Shown here: positions 1-7,922 of the stretch, in pieces
Layout of the letters: each line of letters starts with the position of its first letter
How positions within the stretch are numbered: position 1 is the stretch's first letter
Assembly: GCF_900111765.1 (NCBI RefSeq)
Contig: NZ_FOIB01000012.1
Span: 310,001-374,000, forward strand
From: Myxococcus fulvus
Lineage (GTDB): Bacteria; Myxococcota; Myxococcia; Myxococcales; Myxococcaceae
Length of the DNA stretch: 64,000 bases
Reading direction: 5' to 3'
Notes under the pieces: generated by a model
Told to the model about the DNA's origin: nothing
Database searches by the model: none
The model's input: only the letters and a program-made list of their open reading frames with translations
Position numbers and translations under genes: made by a program

Positions 1-995
1 CCCTGTCCCAGCGCGTGCCCCTGACGGAGGCGGTGCGCGAGCAGAAGCCCATCTGGCTGGGCTCGCTGGAGGAGTGGACCGAGCGCTACCCGCACCTCAA
101 CGCGCACGGCATCCACGAGTCCGCCATCGCGCTGCCGCTCCTGGTGAAGGGGCGGGCGCTGGGTGTCATCGGCCTGTCGTTCGCGCGGGCGCGGCTGTTC
201 ACGGAGATGGACCGGGCGTTCTTCTCCGCGCTGGCGCACGCGTGCGCGCAGGCGCTGGAGCAGGTGCGCCTCATCACCGAGGAGCGCCGCGTGCACGAGG
301 AGCTGCGGCGGCGCTCGGAGTTCGAGCAGCAGTTGGTGGGAATCGTGTCGCACGATTTGCGCAACCCCCTGGCCGCCATCGCGATGTCGGTGGGGCTGCT
401 GGAGAAGAAGAACGAGCTGTCCGACAGCCAGAAGCGCACGGTGCAGCGCATCGGCCAGGCCTCCGAGCGCGCGGCGCGGATGATTCGCGACCTGCTCGAC
501 TTCACCAAGGCGCGGCTGGGGGGCGGCATCGCCCTGCACCGCCAGCCCACGGACCTGAAGGACGTGGTGACGCAGGTGCTGGACGAGGTGCAGCTGGCCC
601 ACCCCGGGCGGCATGTCGACGTGGAGGTGGCGTCGGACGTGCGCGGGGAGTGGGACCCGGACCGCATCGCCCAGGTGGTGACGAACCTGCTCTCCAACGC
701 GCTGGCCTACAGCCCGCAGGGCGCGCCCGTGCGGCTGCGCACCTTCGCGGAAGGGGGGCACGCGCTCCTCAGCGTCTACAACGGCGGGGACCCGATTCCG
801 CACGAGCTGTTGTCGCGCCTGTTCGAGCCGATGACGCGCGGGTCGCTCAAGGAGGGCCAGTCCAGCCGCAGCATCGGCCTGGGGCTCTACATCGTCCGGG
901 ACATCGTCCGGGGCCATGGGGGCAGCGTGGACGTGGTGTCCTCCCAGGACGACGGGACGACCTTCACGGTCCGCCTGCCCCGCCTGACGGAGTGA
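1..995 (+). CDS. GAF-domain sensor histidine kinase (5' end outside window)
   Basis: The reading frame is open to the left edge, so the N-terminus is missing. The visible part (about 330 residues) starts inside a GAF-like sensor domain, runs through a short coiled linker, and enters a HisKA domain with the H-box SHDLRNPL. A HATPase domain follows, with an N-box (QVVTNLLSNALAY) and a G-box (GLGLYIVRDIVRGHGG). It should autophosphorylate on the H-box histidine and pass phosphate to a response regulator, but no receiver gene is adjacent. The C-terminal kinase core closely resembles those of the kinases at 1296-3230 and 46949-48469, so the three are probably paralogues. No membrane segment is visible in the part present. 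The signal is unknown. Confidence 0.9.
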   Translation, partial: LSQRVPLTEAVREQKPIWLGSLEEWTERYPHLNAHGIHESAIALPLLVKGRALGVIGLSFARARLFTEMDRAFFSALAHACAQALEQVRLITEERRVHEELRRRSEFEQQLVGIVSHDLRNPLAAIAMSVGLLEKKNELSDSQKRTVQRIGQASERAARMIRDLLDFTKARLGGGIALHRQPTDLKDVVTQVLDEVQLAHPGRHVDVEVASDVRGEWDPDRIAQVVTNLLSNALAYSPQGAPVRLRTFAEGGHALLSVYNGGDPIPHELLSRLFEPMTRGSLKEGQSSRSIGLGLYIVRDIVRGHGGSVDVVSSQDDGTTFTVRLPRLTE

Positions 996-1295
996 GTCGC
1001 GCCCTGCACCCTGTGGGTGCGGCGCCTTCCTGCCCCGGGGGGCAGTGGCGGGTGTCGCCCGGGGTGCACTTTGCTTCGGGCGTGGGTCGGTAGGGGGCCG
1101 CGCCCGTCGGGACAGCGGGGCCGCGGGGCGGAGTGTCTCTCGCCAGCGCAGTGCTTACGGGTGAGCACTGCGGGATGGGCTGTACCCGAGGACAAGTTCG
1201 CGACACCTCGGACATGGCACTCTCTGCCAACGCGCGGTGCGCGCCCCGGTCCCCGCACGTGGGCTCCAGGGGTGCCGCTCGCCGGGGGGAAGTCG
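996..1295. other. Intergenic region between two kinases
   Basis: About 300 bases hold the double hairpin at 999-1045 and then a G-rich leader for the next kinase. I saw no convincing small gene or clear promoter hexamers. The open frame that runs through it in phase with the downstream kinase has no protein-like character. Confidence 0.5.
999..1045 (+). terminator. Two consecutive GC hairpins after the first kinase
   Basis: Starting four bases after the stop codon, GCGCC (999-1003) and GCACCC (1006-1011) pair with GGGTGC (1015-1020) and GGCGC (1021-1025) around a 3-base loop. A second hairpin, CTGCCCC/GGGGCAG, follows at 1030-1045. There is no clear T-run, so this is an inferred terminator based on position and stem strength. 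Confidence 0.55.
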
Positions 1296-3230
1296 ATGGT
1301 GAGCCTGTCGTCGCTGCCAGGGCATGCCCTGGCACGGTCGCTCCATGCCGCAAGTCCCGCACCGTGCATCCGCCTGGAGGCCGTGCGGGGGAACTCGGGA
1401 GAGGTGCTCGACTTCGAGTGCGCGTCGCTCAACGCGGCCGCGGAGCACCTGGTGCGCGACTGGGGCGTGCCCTCCCGTGTCTCGCGCTGGGCCCAGCACG
1501 GGCTTGGCGGCGTGGACCTGGAGGCGTGCGTGCGCGCGGCGTCGTCCGGCGTGCCCCTGTCCGCGACGCTGCGGCTGACGCGCGACGGGCTCCACGGGCG
1601 CTTCCAGGTGGTGGGCGTGAGGGAGGCGGACGCGCTGGTGCTGTGGCTGCTGGAGCCGGACGGGGAGGACCCGGCGGTGGCGGAGGGCGCGCTGGAGCGC
1701 GAGCGCGAGGCGCGGCGCCGGGCGGAGGCGGCGCTGGAGTCCGCGCGCGCCGCGCTGGCCCGCGAGGAGCTCCTGCGACAAGCCTTGTCCAAGGCCCGCA
1801 TGGTGGCGTGGGAGTGGACCGAGGCGCGGCGCGCGGTGACCTGGTCCCAGGACGCGGCGGCCTTCTTCGGCCAGTCGCCGGGCGCGCTGGGCGGCTCGCT
1901 GCCGTCCTTCCTGTCCTGCGTCGTGGTGGAGGACCGGCCCCGGGTGGCGCGGGGAATCGAGCAGGCGCTGGCGATGGATGGCGCGTACGCGCTCAAGTTC
2001 CGCTGCCGTCACCAGGACGGCTCCACGCACTGGTACGAGGCGGTGGGCCAGAGCTTCCACGAGGGGGAGCGGCCCCACCGCATGGTGGGCGTGGTGGCGG
2101 ACTGCACCGAGCGGGAGGCGGCGGAGGCGGTGCTGCGCGAGGCGGAGGAGCGCTACCGGCTGGCGGCGCGCGCCACCCATGACGTGTTGTGGGATTGTGA
2201 TTTGGAGACGGGCCGGGTGCGCTGGGACGGAGGCCAGGAGGAGCTGTTCGGCTACGGCCCGGAGGCGGCGGACCACGACTTCGCGTGGTGGAGTCAGCGG
2301 CTGCACCCCGACGAGCGGGAGTGGGTGTCGCGGGGGCTGCACGACTTCATCGCGTCCGACGAGGACGCGTGGCAGGCGGAGTACCGCTTCCGCAAGGACG
2401 ACGGCGGCTGGGTCCACATCCTGGACCGGGGCGTGCTGTCGCGCGACGCGGCCGGGCGGCCGGTGCGGATGATTGGCTCCATGATGGACATCACCGAGCG
2501 AAAGCGCACGCTGGAGCGGCTGGCGGAGGAGGCGGAGTTCCGCGAGCGCTTCATCGGTATTCTCGGTCACGATTTGCGCAACCCCCTCAACGCGATAACG
2601 CTGTCCGCCCGCGCACTGCGTCGGCGCGCGCCCCTGAGCTCCACCCAACAACAGATGGCCCAGCGAATCGAGGCGAGCGCCGAGCGCATGGGCACCATGA
2701 TTTCGGACATCCTCGATTTGACGCGCGCCCGGCTGTCCGGCGGCATCCCCTTGCAGGTGGCGCCGGCCAACCTGTCCAACGTGTGTCGACAAGTGGTGGA
2801 GGAGCTGTCGGCGGTGCACCCGGACCGCTACATCGCCTTCGACGTGGACGGTCGCTCCGACGGACTCTGGGACGCGGACCGGCTGGCGCAGGTGCTCAGC
2901 AACCTGGTGGGTAATGCCCTGGAGCACGGCGCCCAGGATGCCCCCGTGCTGCTGCGATGTCTGGATTTGGAGACCCGGCAGGTGGTGGAGGTCCACAACC
3001 CCGGAGCGCCCATCCCCGCGCCGCAGCTGGCGACGCTGTTCGACCCGTTCCGTCAGGCGGGCGCCGCGCGCGAGAAGGGCCGGCGCCGAGGGGGCCTGGG
3101 CCTGGGCCTGTTCATCGTCCGGGAAATCGTCCACGCGCATGGTGGCAGCGTGGACGTGCGTTCCTCCGAGCTGGACGGCACCACCTTCACCGTGACGCTC
3201 CCGCGCGACGCGCGACGCGCGAGCCGGTAG
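1296..3230 (+). CDS. Multi-PAS sensor histidine kinase
   Basis: The product has 644 residues from the ATG at 1296, which is preceded by GGGGGGA about five bases upstream. An in-frame extension further upstream lacks a ribosome site. The N-terminal 130 or so residues are weakly conserved. A coiled stretch rich in Glu, Ala and Arg follows, then two PAS domains (about residues 165-290 and 290-415), each ending in a PAC-like DxTERE/DITERK motif. The HisKA H-box is GHDLRNPL (His near residue 425), and the HATPase G-box GLGLGLFIVREIVHAHGG is near the C-terminus. No transmembrane segments are seen, so it is probably a cytoplasmic sensor. It lies downstream of another kinase in the same direction with no receiver partner, a typical myxobacterial orphan arrangement. 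Confidence 0.9.
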   Translation: MVSLSSLPGHALARSLHAASPAPCIRLEAVRGNSGEVLDFECASLNAAAEHLVRDWGVPSRVSRWAQHGLGGVDLEACVRAASSGVPLSATLRLTRDGLHGRFQVVGVREADALVLWLLEPDGEDPAVAEGALEREREARRRAEAALESARAALAREELLRQALSKARMVAWEWTEARRAVTWSQDAAAFFGQSPGALGGSLPSFLSCVVVEDRPRVARGIEQALAMDGAYALKFRCRHQDGSTHWYEAVGQSFHEGERPHRMVGVVADCTEREAAEAVLREAEERYRLAARATHDVLWDCDLETGRVRWDGGQEELFGYGPEAADHDFAWWSQRLHPDEREWVSRGLHDFIASDEDAWQAEYRFRKDDGGWVHILDRGVLSRDAAGRPVRMIGSMMDITERKRTLERLAEEAEFRERFIGILGHDLRNPLNAITLSARALRRRAPLSSTQQQMAQRIEASAERMGTMISDILDLTRARLSGGIPLQVAPANLSNVCRQVVEELSAVHPDRYIAFDVDGRSDGLWDADRLAQVLSNLVGNALEHGAQDAPVLLRCLDLETRQVVEVHNPGAPIPAPQLATLFDPFRQAGAAREKGRRRGGLGLGLFIVREIVHAHGGSVDVRSSELDGTTFTVTLPRDARRASR

Positions 3231-3245
3231 ATGTTTCACTCACGG

Positions 3246-3328
3246 CTCGCGGTGTGTCACGGGCGGTGAATCATCGTCCACCGCGAGGCGATACACGGCG
3301 GAAGCGTCAGCCGTCTCACGCTGACGCT
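3246..3328 (+). terminator. Double inverted repeat after the PAS kinase
   Basis: Two perfect 9-bp inverted repeats lie just downstream of the kinase stop at 3230. The first is CTCGCGGTG/CACCGCGAG (3246-3254 and 3279-3287, 24-base loop). The second is AGCGTCAGC/GCTGACGCT (3303-3311 and 3320-3328, 8-base loop). The second is a good intrinsic-terminator stem but has no long T-run. Confidence 0.55.
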
Positions 3329-3450
3329 GTCTGGCGAAGGACTTCCTCCCAGGAATTGGACGTGAGGACACCTGTCACCCTTGGCGACAAGCACTACCCG
3401 TTGACCTAGCCGCGAAACACCGCGGTGACCCCCAACGCGGAGCCTGTCCC

Positions 3451-4422
3451 ATGCGCTTGTCCTTCATCCGTTCCCAGTCCCGTGGTTTCTCGTCCCGTCT
3501 CGTCCGCGCGTGGGCCCTGCCCGCGCTGCTCGCCGGCGCCGTCGGCTGCGGCCCCGAGGGCCTGGGCGGCGTCGACCCGAGCGAGTCGGTGGCCACCCAT
3601 GAAGACGGCCTGGTGTCGACGAACGGGTTGTCGACGAACGGGCTCTCCACCAATGGCTTGTCGACGAACGGCCTGTCCACCAATGGCTTGTCGACGAACG
3701 GGCTCTCCACCAACGGGCTGTCGACGAACGGGCTGTTCAATACATGGTTCAGCTCGAACCCGGCGGCGGGCGACCAGCTGATGCGCTACGTGGCGCGCTG
3801 CGCTCTGTCGTCCTCCCAAACCCTGACGTACACCCATAACGGAACGACGTACGCGTGGCCCGGCTCCCTGGGCCTGGCGCCGACGTGGTCCACCACGAAC
3901 CAGCCCGCGTCGGTGGCGGAGCAGCAGGTGGTGTCCGCGTGCCTGGCGGCGCACGCGAACAAGTTTGGTGTGCACGTGAACATCTCCGTGCAGGGGCGCG
4001 GCGCGACGAACGTGAGCATCCCCACCACGACGGAGGAGGTCCAGACGTACAGCCAGAAGGAGGCGTGCTTCTTTGGCAACCTGTTCAACAACGAGGGCCT
4101 CTTCGCGGCGAACGACGCCAACTACCTGGCCTATGACCAGAGCACGGTGCGCACCTGCGGCCTGTCGTCGTGGAGCGGCGACACGGCGTGCGCGCCCACC
4201 ATCCAGCACGTGGGCTCCTGCCTGGACCACTGCCAGCTGGACGCGACGCGCACGCACTACTCGCGCTGCACGTACAACGGCGTCGAGTACAAGCCGCTCG
4301 TCACGCGCATCCGTCCCCAGGACATCTACCGCTGCGGCGACGGCGTCTGCCAGGTCTCCGAGAAGTGCGGCACGGGCGTGACGCCGGACAGCTGCAAGGC
4401 GGACTGCGGCACCTGCCAGTGA
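3451..4422 (+). CDS. Lipoprotein with eight STNGL pentapeptide repeats
   Basis: The product has 323 residues. An N-terminal signal peptide ends in a lipobox-like LLAGAVGC (Cys33), so it is predicted to be an exported lipoprotein. Residues 56-95 are eight exact STNGL pentapeptides. They are followed by a globular domain of about 190 residues with many paired cysteines, which I do not recognise. The protein ends in a Cys-rich knot (CGDGVCQ...SEKCGTG...CKADCGTC) like the calcium-binding-looking Cys-rich tails common on myxobacterial exported proteins. A CGGAG ribosome site lies eight bases upstream of the ATG. From memory, STNGL-type repeats recur in myxobacterial proteins, with unknown role. 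The even repeat spacing suggests a surface-exposed spacer or solenoid. Function is unknown. Confidence 0.8.
   Translation: MRLSFIRSQSRGFSSRLVRAWALPALLAGAVGCGPEGLGGVDPSESVATHEDGLVSTNGLSTNGLSTNGLSTNGLSTNGLSTNGLSTNGLSTNGLFNTWFSSNPAAGDQLMRYVARCALSSSQTLTYTHNGTTYAWPGSLGLAPTWSTTNQPASVAEQQVVSACLAAHANKFGVHVNISVQGRGATNVSIPTTTEEVQTYSQKEACFFGNLFNNEGLFAANDANYLAYDQSTVRTCGLSSWSGDTACAPTIQHVGSCLDHCQLDATRTHYSRCTYNGVEYKPLVTRIRPQDIYRCGDGVCQVSEKCGTGVTPDSCKADCGTCQ
3616..3735 (+). repeat. Tandem 15-bp repeat (8 copies) encoding STNGL
   Basis: Eight uninterrupted 15-bp units each encode STNGL. Two codon versions occur: TCGACGAACGG-type (copies 1, 2, 4, 6, 8) and TCCACCAATGG/AACGG-type (copies 3, 5, 7). Amino acids are identical in all eight while third positions vary, so the peptide is under selection rather than being a freshly slipped array. 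The unit is still long enough to change copy number by slippage. Confidence 0.95.
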
Positions 4423-4870
4423 GCTTCCTGGCGACATGCCCATGACTCGCGGCTCCCCGCGCCGCGCGGAAGCGTGAGGCCCAACCCCGGGTGTCCTCCC
4501 CCTTCCCGATGAAGCACCCCGCGCGTCTGTCCCAGACGCACGAGTCGAGCCTTCCCCCATTCAGCACGCCCAGGTCTTCGCGAGGGACTTCCCCCGAAGT
4601 CTCCGAAGCCCGGGTCCCCCTCCTCGGCGAGTCGACGGCCCCTGGTTCCTGACCAGGCGGGCGGACGTGTGCGCCGGGATGACGGGGGGGACCCGAGGGC
4701 GCGTCTGGCGGGGGCCGGCGATATGTCCGGATTCCGGCGGCGTTAGCGACCCCGGGGCTTTGCGCCCGAGGGGCGGACATTCCCGCCGCGACAACATGCC
4801 ACAGCCGGCGGGTGTCCCCTTGCTGGTACCCATGCCTCATCGCTGAGTCACCGTCCTGGAGGTCATCTCG
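4423..4870. other. Intergenic region upstream of mbnP
   Basis: These 448 bases have no convincing gene. A short hairpin, CGCGGC/GCCGCG (4448-4453 and 4461-4466), follows the lipoprotein stop and could end its transcript. A second small inverted repeat, CCTGGT/ACCAGG (4641-4646 and 4652-4657), lies mid-region. The promoter of the mbnP-mbnH pair should be here, but I could not place it. TGGAGGT just before 4871 is the ribosome site of mbnP. Confidence 0.45.
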
Positions 4871-5731
4871 ATGAACGCCGTCTGGAAGCCCCTGTCGCGA
4901 GCCCTGCTGCCCGCCCTGCTGCTCGCCGCCCAGGGCTGTGGCGGAGATGATGACGTCGAGCCCAAGACGTACACCGTGCGCTTCAGCCCGCAGGTCCGGC
5001 AGGAGGCGCTGTCGTGCACCACCAGCTTCACCGACATCGGCACGTCGCGCGGCGTCATCGAGCTGCTGGACTTCCGCATGTACGTGCGCGACGTCACCCT
5101 CATCCGCGCCAACGGCGAGCGCCACGCGCTGAAGCTCGCGCAGGACGGCGAGTGGCAGCGTGACGCCATCGCGCTGCTCGACTTCGAGGACGGCACCGGC
5201 ACCTGCCGCACGGGCAGCCCCGGGACGCACCGCGCGGTGACGGGCACGGCGCCCGAGCACGACGACTACACGGGCCTGGAGTTCAAGGTGGGCCTGCCCC
5301 CGGACAGGAATCACCTGGACGTGGAGGCGGAGGCCGCGCCCCTGGACGTGCGCGACATGTGGTGGAGCTGGCAGGGCGGCTACAAGTTCGTGAAGCTGGA
5401 CATCCGCACCCAGCAGAACGCGGCCTACTACTTCCACCTGGGCGCGTCCGGCTGTCAGGGCTCCAACGCGGATGGCTACACGTGCGGCGCGGCCAACCAG
5501 GCCACCGTCGCGCTGGACGGCTTCGACCCGGAGACGAACCAGGTGGTGCTGGACGTCGCGGGGCTGCTGTCGGAGCTGGACGTGAATCGCACGCCGGCGG
5601 GCTCGGACATGATGCCCGGCTGCATGTCCGGCCCCACGGACCCGGAGTGCGCGCCGCTGCTGTCGCAGTTCGGCCTGAACGCGGATGGCACCCCCAAGGC
5701 GCTGCCGAAGACGTTCTTCAAGGTGCGCTGA
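4871..5731 (+). CDS. mbnP: MbnP-family copper-binding lipoprotein (metallo-mystery pair, four-Cys)
   Basis: The product has 286 residues, with a signal peptide ending LLLAAQGC (lipid-modified Cys23). It shows the features of the MbnP-like 'metallo-mystery pair' family: an early YTVRFSPQV strand, a central FRMYVRDV, Cys49/Cys112/Cys195/Cys205, and the WxW-type motif DMWWSWQGGYKF at residues 162-173. In the characterised methanotroph pair, the partner heme enzyme MbnH oxidises an MbnP tryptophan to kynurenine, which helps bind copper. By analogy this protein is a periplasmic or outer-membrane-anchored copper binder. The gene for an MbnH-like enzyme starts 16 bases downstream, so the two form an operon. 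Family assignment is strong; copper binding here is inferred. Confidence 0.88.
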   Translation: MNAVWKPLSRALLPALLLAAQGCGGDDDVEPKTYTVRFSPQVRQEALSCTTSFTDIGTSRGVIELLDFRMYVRDVTLIRANGERHALKLAQDGEWQRDAIALLDFEDGTGTCRTGSPGTHRAVTGTAPEHDDYTGLEFKVGLPPDRNHLDVEAEAAPLDVRDMWWSWQGGYKFVKLDIRTQQNAAYYFHLGASGCQGSNADGYTCGAANQATVALDGFDPETNQVVLDVAGLLSELDVNRTPAGSDMMPGCMSGPTDPECAPLLSQFGLNADGTPKALPKTFFKVR

Positions 5732-5747
5732 GAGAAGGAGCGGGCTG

Positions 5748-6893
5748 ATGTCTTCGCGTGCGGGGAAGCTGAGCGTCGTGGTGGCCCTGCTGTCGGCCGC
5801 GGGTTGTGGGGGTGACGAGCCGGGACTTCCGGCGCCGCCTCCTTACGCGTGGAGCCTGCCCGCGGGCTTCCCCGAGCCCTTCGTGCCCGAGGACAACCCC
5901 ATGTCCGTGGAGAAGGTGGAGCTGGGGCGCCACCTCTTCTACGACGCGCGGCTGTCGGGCAACGGCACCATGTCGTGCGCCAGCTGCCACGAGCAGGCGC
6001 GGGCCTTCTCCGACGGCATGGCCACGCCCAGGGGCTCCACGGGCGACCACGTCGCACGCAACTCGCCGGGGCTGGCCAACGTGGCGTACCTGAGCACGTA
6101 CACCTGGGCCAACCCGCTGTTGGAGACGCTGGAGTCGCAGGCGCTGGTGCCGCTGTTCAACGAGTTCCCCACGGAGCTGGGGCTGACGCCGAAGCTGGAG
6201 GAGGCGCTCGAGCGGCTGCGCGGTGACGCGAAGTACCCGGAGCTGTTCCGCGCGGCGTTCCCGGACGCACCGGAGCCGGTGAGCCAGGGCTCCATCGTGA
6301 AGGCGCTGGCGTCCTTCCAGCGCACGTTGCTGTCGGGCGGCTCGCCGTATGACCGCTACCTGCAGGGCGACAACGCGGCGCTGTCGCGCTCGGCCCGGCG
6401 GGGCATGGAGCTGTTCTTCGGCGAGCGGGCGGAGTGCTACCACTGCCACAGCGGCCGGCACCTCTCGAACTCGTTCCGCGCCAAGGACACCAAGCCCCAG
6501 GTGGCGCAGTTCTTCAACACGGGCCTGTACGACCTGGACGGCCAGGGCGCGTACCCGCCGGACAACCCGGGCCTGTTCGAGTTCACCCACGACGCGCTGG
6601 ACCACGGCCGCTTCCGCGTGCCGCAGCTGCGCAACGTGGAGCTGACGGCGCCGTACATGCACGACGGCAGCATCCCCACGCTGGAGGCCGTCATCGAGCA
6701 CTACACGTCCGGTGGCCGCAACGTGACGGAGGGGCCGCTGGCGGGTGACGGGCGCAACAACCCGAACAAGGACCCGCTGGTGCGACCCTTCGAGCTGTCC
6801 GACGAGGAGAAGCAGGACCTCATCGCCTTCTTGAAGAGCCTCACGGACACCGACTTCACCACGGACCCGCGCTTCTCCAATCCGTGGAGGTGA
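5748..6893 (+). CDS. mbnH: Di-heme cytochrome c peroxidase-like enzyme, MbnH / MXAN_0977 type
   Basis: The product has 381 residues from the ATG at 5748, which follows AGAAGGAG seven bases upstream; the in-frame extension back to 5685 overlaps mbnP and lacks a ribosome site. A lipobox LLSAAGC gives Cys20. Two c-type heme sites are visible: CASCH (77-81) and CYHCH (230-234). Other family marks are GRHLFYDARLSGNGTMSC, the conserved PGLANV, and APYMHDGSIPTLEAVIEHY near the C-terminus. This is the bacterial di-heme peroxidase fold in the MXAN_0977 subgroup. The expected role is oxidation of a tryptophan in the adjacent MbnP via a high-valent heme intermediate. It is co-transcribed with mbnP. Confidence 0.9.
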   Translation: MSSRAGKLSVVVALLSAAGCGGDEPGLPAPPPYAWSLPAGFPEPFVPEDNPMSVEKVELGRHLFYDARLSGNGTMSCASCHEQARAFSDGMATPRGSTGDHVARNSPGLANVAYLSTYTWANPLLETLESQALVPLFNEFPTELGLTPKLEEALERLRGDAKYPELFRAAFPDAPEPVSQGSIVKALASFQRTLLSGGSPYDRYLQGDNAALSRSARRGMELFFGERAECYHCHSGRHLSNSFRAKDTKPQVAQFFNTGLYDLDGQGAYPPDNPGLFEFTHDALDHGRFRVPQLRNVELTAPYMHDGSIPTLEAVIEHYTSGGRNVTEGPLAGDGRNNPNKDPLVRPFELSDEEKQDLIAFLKSLTDTDFTTDPRFSNPWR

Positions 6894-6903
6894 GCGCCTT
6901 GGC

Positions 6904-7839
6904 TCAGCGCGACTCCGTGGGCAGACCCCACAGGCCCACGGTGCCGTCGTCCTCGCCCCACGCGATGACGGTGCCGTCCGGGCTGAAGGCCGCGTTGGCG
7001 GCGTAGAAGTCGTTGTCCACCTCGTGGCGGAACACGCGCGCGCTCGTCCGCGCGTCGAGCACGCTGAAGCCGTACCGGGTGACGGTGAGCAGCCCCCCGT
7101 CGGGGCTGAAGGTCGCCCGGCTCGAGCCCGCCACCGGGCCCTGGAGCGTCCCGGCGAGCCCGCCGTCGCGCAGGCGGAAGCGCTGGATGCGCGGGCCGGT
7201 CGTCGTGGCGACCAGCTCCGTGCCCTCGGGGTGGAAGGCGACCGAGACGAACTGCTCGTCGGCCTCCACGTGCACGAGGATGGGATTGCCGCTCGCCACG
7301 TCCCAGACGACGACGTGGCCTCGAAGACAGGCCGCGGCCAGCAGCCGCCCGTCCGGTGAGAACGCGAGCCTGGCGACCTCCTGCTGGGGCCCCTGGAGCT
7401 GACCGAGCGACGTCCAGGTCCGGGTGTCCCACAACAGCACGCTGCCGGTGAGGTCGTGCATCGCGAGCCGGGTGCCGTCGGGGCTCACCTCCAGGCCGCG
7501 CACCTCGTAGTCCGGTACGCGGCCCAGCCGCAGCGGCCGGCCGTCCTCCAGCGAGTACAGCCCGACCTGGAAGCGCGCGTCCGTCACCGCGAGGCCGCCG
7601 AGCGAGGGCAGCACCTGCACCGCCACGCCCTGGGAGACGGTGACCTCGCCCAGGGGCCGCTCGTCCCGCCAGCGCCACCAGCGCAGCCGCTCGCCGCCCT
7701 TGTGCTCCAGCGCCACCAGCAGCTCGCCGTCGGAAGAGAAGGCGACCTGCTGGAACTCGACGCGGCCGGGCGCGGGCGTGCCCAGCCGGGAGCGCTGTGT
7801 CCAGCGCGAGCCATTGTCGGAACGGAGGACCTGCGTCAT
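6904..7839 (-). CDS. WD40-repeat protein
   Basis: The product has 311 residues from the ATG at 7839, which has GGGAG nine bases upstream; an in-frame start at 7896 has no ribosome site and begins inside the preceding terminator. At least five to six degenerate WD40 units are visible, marked by FSPDG/SPDG turns (ISPDGTRLA-like, FSPDGRLLAAA, FHPEGTELV, FSPDGGLLT, FSPDGTVIAWG) and VLLWD/VVWD/VGLWG strand ends. It should form one beta-propeller and act as a binding scaffold. There is no signal peptide, so it is probably cytoplasmic. It lies downstream of the exported-protein operon but beyond a strong hairpin, and it converges on mbnH with ten bases between stops. The partner is unknown. Confidence 0.8.
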   Translation of the reverse strand: MTQVLRSDNGSRWTQRSRLGTPAPGRVEFQQVAFSSDGELLVALEHKGGERLRWWRWRDERPLGEVTVSQGVAVQVLPSLGGLAVTDARFQVGLYSLEDGRPLRLGRVPDYEVRGLEVSPDGTRLAMHDLTGSVLLWDTRTWTSLGQLQGPQQEVARLAFSPDGRLLAAACLRGHVVVWDVASGNPILVHVEADEQFVSVAFHPEGTELVATTTGPRIQRFRLRDGGLAGTLQGPVAGSSRATFSPDGGLLTVTRYGFSVLDARTSARVFRHEVDNDFYAANAAFSPDGTVIAWGEDDGTVGLWGLPTESR

Positions 7840-7871
7840 TCGGCGGACTCCCGATACAAGAGACACGAAGG

Positions 7872-7909
7872 CCCCGGGCCGCCCGTGGTGTGTCACGGAC
7901 GGCCCGGGG
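7872..7909 (-). terminator. Strong 16-bp hairpin ending the exported-protein operon
   Basis: CCCCGGGCCG (7872-7881) plus CCGTG (7883-7887) pair with CACGG (7894-7898) plus CGGCCCGGGG (7900-7909), with one C/A mismatch and a 6-base loop. It starts 13 bases after the stop of the 800-residue gene on the minus strand and precedes the WD40 gene, so it probably insulates the two. The downstream tract is mixed pyrimidine rather than pure T. Confidence 0.7.
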
Positions 7910-7922
7910 ATTCATCATCGCA

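Noticed and set aside
3616..3735. Possible CRISPR-like array
   Set aside because: The 15-bp units are contiguous with no spacers and are in frame, encoding STNGL. It is a coding repeat.
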